Numbered from the stretch's first letter, positions 1 to 10,064 are shown. The stretch: 64,000 nt of DNA from Cupriavidus sp. EM10 (GCF_018729255.1 NZ_CP076060.1:496001-560000), one strand, 5' to 3'. Program-made: numbers and translations. The notes: generated from the sequence alone by a model not told the origin.

Positions 1-304
1 CGCGCAGCGGCACGCGGTGCCAGCCCAGGTCGCGCGACCCGGACAGGTCGCACGAGAACGAGCGCACCAGCTGCGTCCACTGGTCGATCGACGTCAGCGA
101 CGGCCGCCAGTGCCGCGTGATGGCCTGCTGCAGCGCCTGGCTGTCGGCTTCGCAGATATTGGCCAGGTCGGCCGGCAGGTACAGGGCCTGCGGCGTCGGC
201 GCGGGCGAGGTCCGCGCGGCGGCAAATGCGCTGCCGACAGGCGACAGCGCAACCGGCACGGCAAATGCCATCAGTGCCAGCGCGCCGCGCAAGCGGGCCG
301 TCAT
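1..304 (-). CDS. Exported protein of unknown function, partial (3' end outside window)
   Basis: About 101 codons are visible from the ATG at 304; the rest lies beyond the window edge. The N-terminus ([20 protein letters not shown]) is a typical signal peptide, with a likely cleavage after GSAFAAA, so the mature protein should be periplasmic or membrane attached. The visible mature part has two cysteines and several tryptophans, but I recognise no family. Its ATG overlaps the glyQ stop (ATGA), so it is co-translated with glyQ. In relatives glyS normally follows glyQ; here this protein comes between glyQ and whatever lies to the left. Confidence 0.7.
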   Translation of the reverse strand, partial: MTARLRGALALMAFAVPVALSPVGSAFAAARTSPAPTPQALYLPADLANICEADSQALQQAITRHWRPSLTSIDQWTQLVRSFSCDLSGSRDLGWHRVPLR

Positions 305-1254
305 GCGCGCGCCCCGTTGTTGCACATCGGGAAGCCCAGCGCCTCGCGCGAATCGTAGTAGGCCTGCGCCACCATGCGCGAAAGATTGCGGATGCGGCCG
401 ATGTAGGCGGCGCGCTCGGTCACCGAGATGGCGCCGCGTGCATCGAGCAGGTTGAACGTATGTGCCGCTTTCAGCACCTGTTCGTACGCCGGCAACGCCA
501 GGCGGGTGTTGGTCAGCTTCGGCGTGCCGTCCTCGTTCTTCTCGCCGGCATCGCCCATCAGGCGGCGGGCTTCGCCCTCGTGCTCGGCGAAGTGGCGGAA
601 CAGGATTTCGGTGTTGCTGTGCTCGAAGTTGTAGGTGGACTGCTCCACCTCGTTCTGGTGGTACACGTCGCCGTAGGTCAGGCGGCGCGTCACGCCGTTC
701 TCTTCCCACTCTGTCCAGACCAGGTCGTAGACGTTTTCCACCTTCTGCAGGTACATGGCCAGGCGTTCGATGCCGTAGGTGATTTCGCCCGTGATCGGCT
801 TGCAGTCGATGCCGCCCACCTGCTGGAAGTACGTGAACTGCGTCACTTCCATGCCGTTGAGCCAGACTTCCCAGCCCAGGCCCCAGGCGCCCAGCGTCGG
901 ATTTTCCCAGTCGTCCTCGACGAAGCGGATGTCGTTCTGCTTCAGGTCCAGGCCCAGCGCCTCCAGCGAACCCAGGTACAGCTCCAGGATGTTCTCCGGC
1001 GCCGGCTTGAGCACCACCTGGTACTGGTAGTAGTGCTGCAGGCGGTTCGGATTCTCGCCGTAGCGGCCGTCCTTGGGCCGGCGCGACGGCTGCACGTAGG
1101 CGGCGCGCCAGGGCTCCGGCCCGATCGCGCGCAGGAACGTGTGCACATGCGACGTACCGGCGCCGACCTCCAGATCGATCGGTTGCAGCAACGCGCAGCC
1201 CTGCCGGTCCCAGTAGGCCTGCAGGGTGAGAATCATTTGTTGGAAGGTCAGCAT
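301..1254 (-). CDS. glyQ: Glycyl-tRNA synthetase alpha subunit
   Basis: GlyQ forms the alpha2-beta2 glycyl-tRNA synthetase with GlyS and charges tRNA-Gly with glycine in the cytosol. The protein is 317 residues and closely follows the family from end to end: LEVGAGTSH near the start, [20 protein letters not shown], then the [20 protein letters not shown] and [13 protein letters not shown] motifs, and a C-terminal [11 protein letters not shown] chose the start at [15 protein letters not shown] (1254), because the 16 codons upstream match nothing in the family. The exported-protein gene overlaps its stop by 4 bases. glyS itself is not in the window. Confidence 0.96.
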   Translation of the reverse strand: MLTFQQMILTLQAYWDRQGCALLQPIDLEVGAGTSHVHTFLRAIGPEPWRAAYVQPSRRPKDGRYGENPNRLQHYYQYQVVLKPAPENILELYLGSLEALGLDLKQNDIRFVEDDWENPTLGAWGLGWEVWLNGMEVTQFTYFQQVGGIDCKPITGEITYGIERLAMYLQKVENVYDLVWTEWEENGVTRRLTYGDVYHQNEVEQSTYNFEHSNTEILFRHFAEHEGEARRLMGDAGEKNEDGTPKLTNTRLALPAYEQVLKAAHTFNLLDARGAISVTERAAYIGRIRNLSRMVAQAYYDSREALGFPMCNNGARA

Positions 1255-1470
1255 AGGGAGACGAAATGAAAAGCTGGCGGGCAAGTGCGCGAACCATCTC
1301 ACGCGAGGATTGCCAAACCTTGGATTCTATCGGGTTTTTGGCCTGCCTCAGCCGGGAACCGGCAGGAAACGGTGTCGCAGGGCACGAATCGTGCATGCCG
1401 CAGCTGTCGGGCCGGCGCAACGGGTCGGGTAAATCCTGACATGGGTTTCAGAAGTGTCCGATAGGTGCCG

Positions 1471-1492
1471 ATACTGTTTTTGTATACAGTTA
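1471..1492. promoter_or_regulatory. Candidate LexA (SOS) box
   Basis: The core CTGTTTTTGTATACAG at 1474-1489 has the CTG-N10-CAG form of gammaproteobacterial and betaproteobacterial LexA sites, with TA on the left and TT on the right. It strongly resembles the site before recA in this same window. The nearest plus-strand candidate target is the small ORF at 1631; glyQ starts 217 bases away on the other strand. Confidence 0.7.
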
Positions 1493-1553
1493 GAGCACGC
1501 GGTCACCGAATCACAAACCAGATGGCCGCCGGGCCGGATCGTCGGCCTGCCAC

Positions 1554-1577
1554 GGGCGAAGCGCCAGCTTCGAGCCC
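1554..1577 (+). other. Leader hairpin between LexA box and small ORF
   Basis: CGAAGC (1557-1562) and GCTTCG (1567-1572) form a perfect 6-bp stem with the tetraloop GCCA. GGG (1554-1556) and CCC (1575-1577) can extend it across a small bulge. Another GC-rich imperfect inverted repeat lies just upstream, around 1522-1547, so a transcript starting at the LexA box would carry a folded leader of roughly 130 bases. Confidence 0.45.
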
Positions 1578-1630
1578 GGGCAGCCGATCAAGCGATGCGG
1601 ACTCGAAACAACAACTTAAGGGGATTGGTC

Positions 1631-1723
1631 ATGTCGCTGCTGTCTCGCAAGCCTTATATCGTCGCCATCGCCGTGATGGTGGCCGCCGCCGCCGTCTCGA
1701 TGGCGTCGTCGCTGGTCGGTTAA
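1631..1723 (+). CDS. Small membrane peptide, putative SOS-regulated
   Basis: This is a 30-residue ORF starting MSLLSRKPY, followed by about 20 hydrophobic residues (Ile, Val, Ala, Met) and ending SSLVG, which fits one membrane span with a positive N-terminus. A good ribosome binding site, AAGGGGA at 1618-1624, lies 6 bases before the ATG. A LexA-type box lies about 140 bases upstream with a structured leader between. The stop overlaps the end of lnt on the other strand by 4 bases. The frame is open further upstream, but only this start has a ribosome binding site. I know no family for it; by size, topology and SOS box it resembles TisB-type peptides, but the sequence is not TisB. It could also be a chance ORF. 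Confidence 0.45.
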   Translation: MSLLSRKPYIVAIAVMVAAAAVSMASSLVG

Positions 1724-3366
1724 TCCAGCGCCCGGCGCCGCGCCCGCAGCGCCAGCAACAACACGAGCACACTGCCGGCCAGCGCCGGCACGTTGCCCCA
1801 GCGGATATACGGCGTCAGGCCCTGCATGCCCTGCACGTCGGCCGTCAGCGTACCCACTTCGAACGTCGGCAGCTTCGCCTGCACGGTGCCGTCCGGGCGG
1901 ACCACGGCCGTCATGCCGGTATTGGTCGCGCGCAGCATCGGCCGGCGCATTTCCAGCGCCCGCATGCGCGAAATCTGCAGATGCTGGTCCAGCGCGATGG
2001 TGTCGCCGAACCATGCCAGGTTGGTGACGTTGGCCAGCAGGTTGGCGGGCGTGGCCTGCTGACGCAGCGTGGCGGCGATTTCCTCGCCGAACAGATCCTC
2101 GTAACAGATATTGGGCGCCACATGGATGCCCCGCACCGGCACGGCCGGCTGGTCCAGCGTGCCGCGCCGGAAGTCGCCCAGCGGCATCTTCATCATGTTG
2201 ACGAACCAGTGGAAGCCGAACGGGATGAATTCGCCAAACGGCACCAGGTGGTGCTTGTTGTAGCGGTAGAGCGCTTCCAGCTCCGGCCCGATGGCAAACA
2301 CGCTGTTGGTGAAGTCCACCGGCGAATCGGCGCCCGCCGCACCAAAGACGACCGTCGTGCCGGTCTTCTCCATATAGGTGCGCACATCCTTGGCGATATC
2401 CAGCGGCAGGTCCTGCAGGATCACCGGGAACGCGGTTTCTGGCGTCACGACGAGGTCTGCCGGCGCCGCGGTAATCATGTCGCGGTATAGCTCCAGCGAA
2501 CGCTGGATGCCCACCGGCTCGAACTTGATGTCCTGCGCCACGTTGCCCTGCAGCAGCCGCACGCTGACCGGCTTGCCGATCGGGGCCGTGTACGCCACCG
2601 GCGCCAGCGCCAGGCCAACGCCCAGGGTCGCGGCCACCAGCCCAATCGACCCGGCCGCGATGCGCGTGGCGCCCGGCTCGGTGCGGCGCAGCGCGGCGCG
2701 CACGGCCACCACCAGCAAGGCCGCCGATGCTGCCGCCAGGAACGTGATGCCGTAGACGCCGAACAGCGGCGCGAAGCCCGACAGCGGGCCATCGGTATGC
2801 GGATAGCCGCTGCCCAGCCACGGAAAGCCCGTGAACACCACGCCGCGCAGCCATTCCGACAGCGCCCAGGCCGCGCCGAACGCCAGCGCGGCCAGGATGC
2901 CGCCTCGGCCGCGCGCGGTCAGCCAGTGCCATGCGCCGGCCGCAAGCGCGGGCCACAGCGACAGGTAGGCGCCAAACAGCACCACGGCCAGCGCCGCCAT
3001 CCACGCCGGCATCTCGCCGTAGACGTGCATGCTGATATAGAGCCACCAGATGCCCGACAGGAACCAGCCCATGCCGAATGCGTAGGCCGTGGCCGCCGCC
3101 GCACGCGGGCGGCCGGCATCGGCCACCAGCGCCACCAGCCCCGCCAGCGACAGGATCTGCAGCCACCACCAGTCATGCGGCGCAAACGCCTGCGTATGGG
3201 CCACGCCCAGCGCGGTGGCGATCAGCAGCCGGAACAGCACGGTCTGGCGCGATGCCATGCCTGCGGCGCCTGCCGGTGTGGAAGCGGGGGAGGAGGATGG
3301 TCCGGAGCCGATCGACGGATCGGCGCGGCGGGTACCCACGGCGTCGGGCGTGCCGGCGCGCTTCAT
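1720..3366 (-). CDS. lnt: Apolipoprotein N-acyltransferase
   Basis: Lnt transfers an acyl chain from phospholipid to the N-terminal cysteine of lipoproteins in the inner membrane, the last step of lipoprotein maturation. The 548 residues show several N-terminal membrane spans, then a nitrilase-type periplasmic domain from about residue 265. Its catalytic triad is visible: Glu310 (TPETAFP), Lys371 (NKHHLVPFGE) and Cys421 (NICYEDLFG). A last hydrophobic segment lies near the C-terminus. The ATG at 3366 overlaps the corC stop (ATGA), which supports this start; an internal Met at residue 37 is an alternative because the first 36 residues are not family-like. The corC-lnt pairing is usual in proteobacteria. 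Confidence 0.95.
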   Translation of the reverse strand: MKRAGTPDAVGTRRADPSIGSGPSSSPASTPAGAAGMASRQTVLFRLLIATALGVAHTQAFAPHDWWWLQILSLAGLVALVADAGRPRAAAATAYAFGMGWFLSGIWWLYISMHVYGEMPAWMAALAVVLFGAYLSLWPALAAGAWHWLTARGRGGILAALAFGAAWALSEWLRGVVFTGFPWLGSGYPHTDGPLSGFAPLFGVYGITFLAAASAALLVVAVRAALRRTEPGATRIAAGSIGLVAATLGVGLALAPVAYTAPIGKPVSVRLLQGNVAQDIKFEPVGIQRSLELYRDMITAAPADLVVTPETAFPVILQDLPLDIAKDVRTYMEKTGTTVVFGAAGADSPVDFTNSVFAIGPELEALYRYNKHHLVPFGEFIPFGFHWFVNMMKMPLGDFRRGTLDQPAVPVRGIHVAPNICYEDLFGEEIAATLRQQATPANLLANVTNLAWFGDTIALDQHLQISRMRALEMRRPMLRATNTGMTAVVRPDGTVQAKLPTFEVGTLTADVQGMQGLTPYIRWGNVPALAGSVLVLLLALRARRRALD

Positions 3367-4250
3367 GCGTCGGCCACGCCGTTGGTCTCGACCGGAGCCT
3401 CGCGGTGTACCTGCAGCAGATGCACCTGGCGCGCGTCGGCGCGCAGCACTTCGAAACGGATCGGGGGCAAGGTAATGACCTCGCCGCGATGCGGAACATG
3501 GCCCACGTGGTTGGTCAGCAGGCCGCCGACCGTGTCGACATCATCGTTAGGGAATGCCGTGCCGAACGCCTCGTTGAACTGCTCGATCTCGGTCAGGCCG
3601 CGCACGCGCCAGGCACCGTCCGTGGTCGGCAGGATCATGTCCTGGTCCTCGTCCAGGTCGAACTCGTCCTCGATATCGCCAACGATCTGTTCCAGCACGT
3701 CCTCGATCGTGACCAGCCCGGCCACGCCGCCGTACTCGTCGACAACTATCGCAATATGGTTGCGATTGATCCGGAATTCGCGCAAAAGGATGTTCAGCCG
3801 CTTCGACTCCGGAATGAACACGGCCGGGCGCAGGGTCTCGCGCAGGTCGAAATTCTCGTCGGTGTAGTAGCGCAGCAGGTCCTTGGCCAGCAGGATGCCG
3901 ATGATGTTGTCGCGGTTGCCCTCGTACACCGGAAAGCGCGAGTGCGCCGTCTGCTGCATGTAGGGGATGAACGCTTCTGGCGTATCCGCGATGTTGACTG
4001 CATCCATCTGGGCGCGGGGCACCATGATGTCGCGCGCCGTGAGCTCCGACACCTGGAACACGCCCTCGATCATCGAGAGCGAATCGGCGTCGATCAGGTT
4101 GCGCTCGTGCGCGTCCTGCAGCACTTCCAGCAGTTCGGCGCGGGTGTCCGGCTCGGGAGAAATGAAATCCGAAAGGCGTTCGAGTAGGGATCGGGGCCGA
4201 TCCTGCTGCCTGTAGCTGGCAGGCTTCGAACTGGGATAGGGGTCGTTCAT
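3363..4250 (-). CDS. corC: CorC/HlyC-type CBS domain protein
   Basis: The protein is 295 residues: a short N-terminal region, two CBS domains (from about residue 65, TARDIMVPRAQMDAVN, and around residue 135, ending in IAIVVDEYGGVAGLVTIEDVLEQIVGDIEDE), and a C-terminal CorC/HlyC transporter-associated domain. CorC-type proteins are linked to Mg/Co efflux, and the domains are cytosolic or membrane associated. I chose the start MNDPYPSSKPASY at 4250; the open frame continues upstream but with no family character. Its stop overlaps the lnt start by 4 bases. The 121-base gap to ybeY includes an imperfect inverted repeat near 4310-4345. Confidence 0.92.
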   Translation of the reverse strand: MNDPYPSSKPASYRQQDRPRSLLERLSDFISPEPDTRAELLEVLQDAHERNLIDADSLSMIEGVFQVSELTARDIMVPRAQMDAVNIADTPEAFIPYMQQTAHSRFPVYEGNRDNIIGILLAKDLLRYYTDENFDLRETLRPAVFIPESKRLNILLREFRINRNHIAIVVDEYGGVAGLVTIEDVLEQIVGDIEDEFDLDEDQDMILPTTDGAWRVRGLTEIEQFNEAFGTAFPNDDVDTVGGLLTNHVGHVPHRGEVITLPPIRFEVLRADARQVHLLQVHREAPVETNGVADA

Positions 4251-4371
4251 GTCGCGGCTAGCGCGTGGTGGAGATCGTCTGAAGCATACACTAAAAGGCT
4301 TGCGGCCCCGTGACGGCCGGATTGCAATGGCGCCGGCGTCACGGGTATCAGCCTCTTGTGCGTTTTTGTGA

Positions 4372-5124
4372 TTATTCGCGCACTGGCAGGTACGGATCGC
4401 TGAAACCCAGCGCCTGCAGCGTTTCTGTCTCGATGGCCTCCATTTCCTCGGCCTCGGTGTCGTCCTCGTGCTCGTAGCCTTGCGCATGCAGCACGCCGTG
4501 GACGATCAGGTGCGCGTAATGTGCTTCCAGCGGTTTCTTCTGCTGCTTCGCCTCGGCTTCGACCACCGGGCAGCACAGCACGATGTCGCCCGAGACCGGG
4601 TCGTCGGCGCTTTCGGCATAGGCAAATGTCAGGACATTGGTCGCGTAGTCCTTGCCCCGGTACGTGCGGTTCAGCGTGCGGCCTTCTTCCTCGTCCACGA
4701 AGCGGATCGTCAGCGCGGCATCGTCATACAGGGCCGACCTGACGCACTTTTCGATCTGCTTGCGCGTCGGCACGCCCGCGCGCTTGCGGGTGCCATCACC
4801 AAACTGGATGTCGAGTTCGACCTCGGCCGGCTCGGCCGGCGTGCCCGTGGTGGTCACGATCGGGGTGGCGGTCACGGCCACCGACAGGGCGTCGCCGTTG
4901 TCGGGGCGCACCAGCAGGCCGGCCTGCTGGCGGGTGTCGGTGTGTTCGGCCAGCAGCGCCACCACGCCGTCGTTGGCCTGAGACAGGTCCAGCGTCAGGC
5001 TGCGGCCGTCGGCCAGCTGGATGCGCAGCGCGTGGGCCGACGCCTTGCGGGCGCGCCCGTCGGCGTCGAACAGGACAACGCGCGTGGCGTCGGGCGACTG
5101 GGTGGCGGGAGACTTCTTGGTCAA
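4372..5124 (-). CDS. ybeY: Endoribonuclease YbeY with N-terminal extension
   Basis: YbeY is a zinc-dependent endoribonuclease needed for 16S rRNA 3' maturation and ribosome quality control. The zinc site [11 protein letters not shown] gives His209, His213 and His219. At 250 residues it is about 100 longer than E. coli YbeY; the extra part is an N-terminal segment (about 1-100) with no recognised motif, and the family-like sequence begins near ELDIQFG. The frame starts at a TTG codon (5122-5124), only 2 bases after the phoH stop; no ATG exists in the extension, so either TTG is used or translation starts at an internal site. The phoH-ybeY order is conserved. Confidence 0.93.
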   Translation of the reverse strand: MTKKSPATQSPDATRVVLFDADGRARKASAHALRIQLADGRSLTLDLSQANDGVVALLAEHTDTRQQAGLLVRPDNGDALSVAVTATPIVTTTGTPAEPAEVELDIQFGDGTRKRAGVPTRKQIEKCVRSALYDDAALTIRFVDEEEGRTLNRTYRGKDYATNVLTFAYAESADDPVSGDIVLCCPVVEAEAKQQKKPLEAHYAHLIVHGVLHAQGYEHEDDTEAEEMEAIETETLQALGFSDPYLPVRE

Positions 5125-5126
5125 GA

Positions 5127-6125
5127 TCAGGCGTCCTTGTGCTGGGCGTGATATTCGTCATAGGCATCGACGATGCGTGCCACCAGCGGATGGCGCACCA
5201 CGTCGATGCTGGAAAAGCGGGTGAAAGCGACGCCGCGCACCTCGCGCAGCACGTGCTGCGCCTCCACCAGGCCGCTCTTCTGGCCGCGCGGCAGGTCGAT
5301 CTGGGTGGTGTCGCCGGTGATTACGGCCTTGGAGCCGAAGCCGATCCGCGTCAGGAACATCTTCATCTGCTCCGGCGTGGTGTTCTGAGCTTCGTCCAGG
5401 ATGATGAAGGCGTGGTTCAGCGTGCGGCCGCGCATGTAGGCCAGCGGCGCGATCTCGATCATCTGGCGCTCGAACATCTTCTGCGTGCGGTCGAAGCCGA
5501 GCAGGTCGTACAGCGCGTCGTACAGCGGACGCAGGTACGGATCCACCTTCTGGGCCAGGTCGCCGGGCAGGAAGCCGAGCCGCTCGCCGGCTTCCACGGC
5601 CGGGCGCGTCAGCACGATGCGCTTGACCGCGTCGCGCTCCAGCGCGTCGACCGCGCAGGCCACGGCCAGGTAGGTCTTGCCGGTGCCGGCCGGGCCGATG
5701 CCGAGCGTCAGGTCGTGCGACAGGATATGGCGCAGGTATTCGCGCTGCATGGCCGTGCGGCCCTGCAGCCCGGCGCGGCGCGTGTGCAGCACCGGCGATT
5801 CGTCGTCCAGGTCCGGCGCCGTGCCGCTGTCGTCATTGCCGGGCAGGTAGGCGCCATGCGCGGCGATCTGGCGCGATTCCACCAGGCCCAACTGCACGTC
5901 GTCGATCGACAGCGTGACCTTGGCGTTGTTGTAGAAGCGCTCCAGCGCCAGCGCCGCATCCTGCGCGCGCTCGCCGCGCACCGTCATCCGGTGGCCGCGA
6001 CGCTGGATCGTCACGTCCAGCGCCTGTTCGATCTGGCGCAGGTTTTCATCCAGCGGCCCGCACAGGTTCTGCAGGCGGGTGTTGTCGTCCTTCGGTGCGA
6101 CAAATTCTGCTGTCGGAATTTTCAT
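5127..6125 (-). CDS. PhoH family ATPase
   Basis: This is a 332-residue cytosolic P-loop NTPase of the PhoH/YbeZ type. The N-terminal 110 residues carry the small RNA-binding-like domain ([17 protein letters not shown]). The ATPase domain has Walker A GPAGTGKT at 144-151 and Walker B IILDEAQ at 241-247, followed by the conserved [10 protein letters not shown]. YbeZ works with YbeY in ribosome maturation in E. coli, and the genes are adjacent here, which suggests the same partnership. The start at 6125 lies 6 bases after the restored miaB stop, so the three genes are probably one operon. The name phoH or ybeZ would both be used for it. Confidence 0.93.
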   Translation of the reverse strand: MKIPTAEFVAPKDDNTRLQNLCGPLDENLRQIEQALDVTIQRRGHRMTVRGERAQDAALALERFYNNAKVTLSIDDVQLGLVESRQIAAHGAYLPGNDDSGTAPDLDDESPVLHTRRAGLQGRTAMQREYLRHILSHDLTLGIGPAGTGKTYLAVACAVDALERDAVKRIVLTRPAVEAGERLGFLPGDLAQKVDPYLRPLYDALYDLLGFDRTQKMFERQMIEIAPLAYMRGRTLNHAFIILDEAQNTTPEQMKMFLTRIGFGSKAVITGDTTQIDLPRGQKSGLVEAQHVLREVRGVAFTRFSSIDVVRHPLVARIVDAYDEYHAQHKDA

Positions 6126-6131
6126 GGAGGC

Positions 6132-7483
6132 TTATTGGCGCACGACGATTTCGCCGCGCAGCGAGTGCGGGAACGCCTGCGTGATGTTCACGTCGACCAT
6201 CTGGCCGACCATGCGGTCACGCTGGGCCTGGGGATGCCCGGCAGCGCGAAGTTGACCACCCGGTTGTTCTCGGTGCGGCCGTGCAGTTCGGTCGGGTCCT
6301 TGCGGGCCGGCCCTTCCACCAAAATGCGCTGGACGGTGCCCACCATGCCCTGGCTGATCCGCACCACATTTTCTTCAATTGCGGCCTGCAGGATCTGCAG
6401 GCGGCGCAGCTTCACCTCATGCGGCGTGTCATCGTGCAGGTTCGCGGCCGGGGTGCCGGGGCGCGGGCTGAAGATGAACGAGAACGACGTGTCGTAGCCG
6501 ATCTCGTGGACCATGGCCATCAGCTTGTCGAAATCGGCATCGGTCTCGCCGGGGAAGCCGATGATGAAATCCGACGACATCGACATGTCCGGCCGGATCG
6601 TGCGCAGGCGGCGGATGATGCTCTTGTACTCCAGCACGCTGTAGCCGCGCTTCATCCCCATCAGCACGCGGTCCGACGCATGCTGCACGGGCAGGTGTAG
6701 GTGATTTACGAGTTTGTCACAGCGTTCGTACAGTTCCACCAGGCGCGAGGTAAATTCCTTCGGATGGCTGGTGGTGTAGCGGATGCGTTCGATGCCGGGA
6801 ATCTCGGCCACGTACTCGATCAGCAGCGCAAAGTCGGCGATCTCGCTGGTGCCGCCCATCGTGCCGCGGTACGCATTCACGTTCTGGCCCAGCAGCGTCA
6901 CTTCGCGCACGCCCTGGTCCGCCAGGCCGGCCACTTCGGCCAGCACGTCCTCGAACGGACGCGACACTTCCTCGCCGCGCGTGTAGGGCACCACGCAGTA
7001 GCTGCAGTACTTCGAGCAGCCTTCCATGATCGACACAAAGGCGCTGGGGCCTTCCACGCGTGCCGGCGGCAGGTGGTCGAACTTTTCGATTTCCGGGAAC
7101 GAGATGTCGACCTGCGACAGTCCGGTGGACTGGCGGCGGTTGATCAGGTCGGGCAGGCGGTGCAGCGTCTGCGGGCCGAACACGACGTCGACGTACGGCG
7201 CGCGCGACACGATGGCCGCGCCTTCCTGGCTGGCCACGCAGCCGCCCACGCCGATCACCAGGCCGGGCTTGGCGGCCTTGAGCGCCTTCATCCGGCCCAG
7301 TTCGGAGAACACCTTCTCCTGGGCCTTCTCGCGGATCGAGCAGGTGTTGAACAGGATCACGTCGGCATCCTCGACGTTGTCCGTGGGCTCCATGCCCTGC
7401 GTGGCGTTCAGCACGTCCACCATCTTGTCCGAGTCGTACTCGTTCATCTGGCAGCCGTACGTTTTGACAAATACCTTCTTCAT
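6132..7483 (-). CDS. miaB: tRNA-2-methylthio-N6-dimethylallyladenosine synthase, frame broken near the C-terminus
   Basis: MiaB is a radical-SAM methylthiotransferase that modifies A37 of tRNAs reading UNN codons. The N-terminal UPF0004 domain has Cys11, Cys48 and Cys82 for one 4Fe-4S cluster; the radical-SAM cluster motif CSKYCSYC gives Cys156, Cys160 and Cys163; the TRAM domain is C-terminal. As written the frame runs into an unrelated tail and stops at 6188. Adding one base at the C run 6237-6239 restores a family-like ending ([20 protein letters not shown]) with TAA at 6132, giving 450 residues and the normal 6-base gap to phoH. I take this as a sequencing error, not a decayed gene. Confidence 0.93.
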
Positions 7484-7546
7484 GGTGCCGGTCTCAGTGG
7501 TTTACCTGGGGCATCAGGGCACAACAGGTTGTTGCAGAAAAATGGG

Positions 7547-7960
7547 TCAGTGCGCGGCCTTCCAGGCCTTCACTTCCGCGTCGGTCAATACCCACGCGGT
7601 CAGCAGCTGGCCATAGAGGTCGAGCTTGTATCGCACGTTGAGCTTCTTGCCGGCCACCACGTTCGGGTTCATCAGCATGGTGTCCGTGCTGAAGATCCGC
7701 AGCCCGGGGGCCACGCCGTGCACCTTGCCGTCGAGCTTGGCCTGCAGCGGCTCGCTGGCAGACGGCCGCGCCAGTTCCAGGCGCGCCATCTGGGCATCAT
7801 CCGGAATCACGCGCACCGGCGTGCCGGCCATTGCCACGGTGGAAACCTGGGTGGTGACCTGGCCGGTGGCCTGGGCGGTCTGCGCCATGACCGGGGCGGC
7901 GGACAACAGCAGCACTGCGGCGCACGCAAGGTGCGACGAACGCGACAACAGCTTCAGCAT
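7547..7960 (-). CDS. Exported protein of unknown function
   Basis: The 137-residue protein begins with a clear signal peptide (MLKLLSRSSHLACAAVLLLS, cleavage likely after PVMAQ), so it is periplasmic. The mature part contains VRVIPDDAQMARLEL and GKKLNVRYKLDLYGQLLTAWVL and no cysteine. I recognise no named domain; small proteins of this kind occur upstream of miaB in related genomes as far as I recall, but that is memory, not a search. It reads in the same direction as miaB, 63 bases upstream of it, and could share its transcript. Function unknown. Confidence 0.75.
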   Translation of the reverse strand: MLKLLSRSSHLACAAVLLLSAAPVMAQTAQATGQVTTQVSTVAMAGTPVRVIPDDAQMARLELARPSASEPLQAKLDGKVHGVAPGLRIFSTDTMLMNPNVVAGKKLNVRYKLDLYGQLLTAWVLTDAEVKAWKAAH

Positions 7961-8121
7961 TGAAGGCTCCCGACAAGAAATACAGCGATCGTTCTTGGAA
8001 TACCGCCGGCGCCGGACGCCATCACGCTTGCAGCCATCGCGCAGGCAGGGTAACCCGCGATTTTACCCGTTTGCGTCGTGGGTGGGGAAACCGTGCGGAC
8101 GTCGATTGTGGCGTACTCGCC

Positions 8122-9809
8122 TCAGAACAGGCAGGACGCCTCTTGCAGCACGCGCTGCTTGGAGACGGTGCCCATCAGTTCGCGGCCGGCGGCGTCGCGC
8201 ACCAGCGGGATGCGGTTGATGCCATGCTCGGAAAAGATCGCCAGCGCGTCGCGCAGCCGGGAATCGGGGTCAGGGACGGGAAGGCCAGGTCCCCCAGTGA
8301 CAGCAGCGTGGCGTCGGGGGCCTCGCGCTGTGCACGCTGGACGGCATGGATAGAGATGGCCCCCAGCAGCTTGCCGGCCGCATCCACCAGATACAGGTAG
8401 CGCGTGCCGGTTTCGGCGAACTTGTCGGCGGCCTGCGCCACGGTGGCGGTGGGGTCGATCACGGTGCTGGTGGGCTCGCACAGGCCGGCCAGGCGCAGGC
8501 CGCGGGCGCGCTCCACGGCCGCCGACGCCTGCGCGCGCTCTACCACCACGCTATACAGCGACAGCGTCTGGCAGCGCGCCGCCGTGTAGTACGCCGCCAC
8601 CGCGCCGATCATCAGCGGCAGCAGCAGCGTGGGCGCCAGCGTCATTTCGAAGACCATCAGGATCGACATCAGCGGCGCCTGGCTGGTGGCCGCCAGGAAG
8701 GCCGTCATGCCCACCAGCGGCAGTACCGGCGTGGACGTGCCGCCCGGAATGCCCAGCGCCACCAGCTGGCCCAGCGCCGCGCCCACGAACATCGACGGCG
8801 TGAACACGCCGCCCACGGCGCCCGAGCCCATGCTGACCACGGTGGCCAGCAGCTTGGCCAGCAGCACGCCCCAGACCGCCACCGAAAGCGGTTCGTTGCG
8901 CAGGATGGTCTGGATCGTGTAGTAGCCGTTGCCGACCACTTCGGGCACCACCATGGCCAGCAGCCCCACCAGCAGGCCGCCCAGCGCCAGCCGTGCCACC
9001 GGGCCGCCCGGCACGTGCAGGAACCCGTTGCGGGCCAGCGTGTTGGCGCGCATGAAGATCGCGCCGGACACCCCGGCGATCAGGCCGATACCGGCGGCGG
9101 CCAGCAGCAGATGGGGCTGCTGCAGCAGGTCGGGGCCGATATGCAGGCCGGTATAAAGCGGTTCCAGCCCGCCGTGCCACTGGCTGACCATGGTGCCGGC
9201 CACCGACGCCAGCAGCAGCGGCATCAGCCGCTGCACGGCCAGTGCGCCAAATACCACTTCGGCGACGAAGACCGCGGCCGACAGGGGGGTGTGATACGCG
9301 GTGGCCAGGCCGGCCGCCGCGCCGCAGGCGGTCAGCATGCGGCGCATGTTGCTGTCGCCCGTGGCCTGGTCCGCGCGCCCGGACGGGAAGATCGACCCGG
9401 TCAGCGCGGCCAGCTGGATCATCGCGCCTTCCTTGCCGACCGAGCTGCCCGAGACGATCGAGCAGAACGACGACAGCGCGCGCAGCAGCGTGATCCTGAT
9501 CGGCAGCCGGCCCGTGCCGCGCGCCACGGCTTCCATGTATTCGCTGGGCAGGGTTTCGGTGCGGGCATAGCGCTGCGCCGCCACCAGCAGCGCGCCGGCC
9601 AGGGCGCCGCCCACCACCGGGATCACGACCCGCCAGGCCAGGGCCAGGCCCGCGAAGATCAGCACGATATCGGCGTCCTTGCCGAACATCACCAGGCCGC
9701 TGGCCTCCAGCGCTTCCTTGAACAGCGTGGTCACGATGCCCGCCAGCAGGCCGACGGGGATGGCCGCAAAGAGCGTGACTTCCTGGTCTTCGACGAAACG
9801 GAACCGCAT
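8122..9809 (-). CDS. ClC-type chloride channel or antiporter with C-terminal CBS pair, frame broken
   Basis: This is a membrane ClC protein with about ten hydrophobic segments. The selectivity-filter motifs are visible: [12 protein letters not shown], the [14 protein letters not shown] stretch and [19 protein letters not shown] pair follows (from about residue 440). The frame breaks in the second CBS at the G run 8265-8268; one more base restores [20 protein letters not shown] and a stop at 8122, for 562 residues. I placed the start at [10 protein letters not shown] (9809); the open frame continues 40 codons upstream, and MTATR is the other candidate. Whether it is a channel or a Cl/H exchanger cannot be told with certainty. 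Confidence 0.88.
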
Positions 9810-10064
9810 GGCGATGGGGGAAGGGGCGATGAGAGGGGCTGGGGCGCGCCGGCACCGGGTGGCCGTCATGATAGCGCAGCGCCACCTGGCGTCGACGAGC
9901 GGCACGCCGGTTTCCACAGACTGGTACACTACGGGCCTTTCCAGCCCGGGAACGGGGGCAATCGACCCATCCCGCCGGCCCTGAGCCTCAGGTACGGTTC
10001 TCTACCCGAGCTGCCCCACGATTGGCGCACATCTGCTGCGCAACGGGCAGCCGAAGCGTCTTTC

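Noticed and set aside
8346..10064. Very long plus-strand open frame running into rhlE
   Set aside because: It is the complement of the ClC channel gene, with His/Gln/Arg-rich composition typical of antisense frames in GC-rich DNA; the rhlE family start is at 10065.
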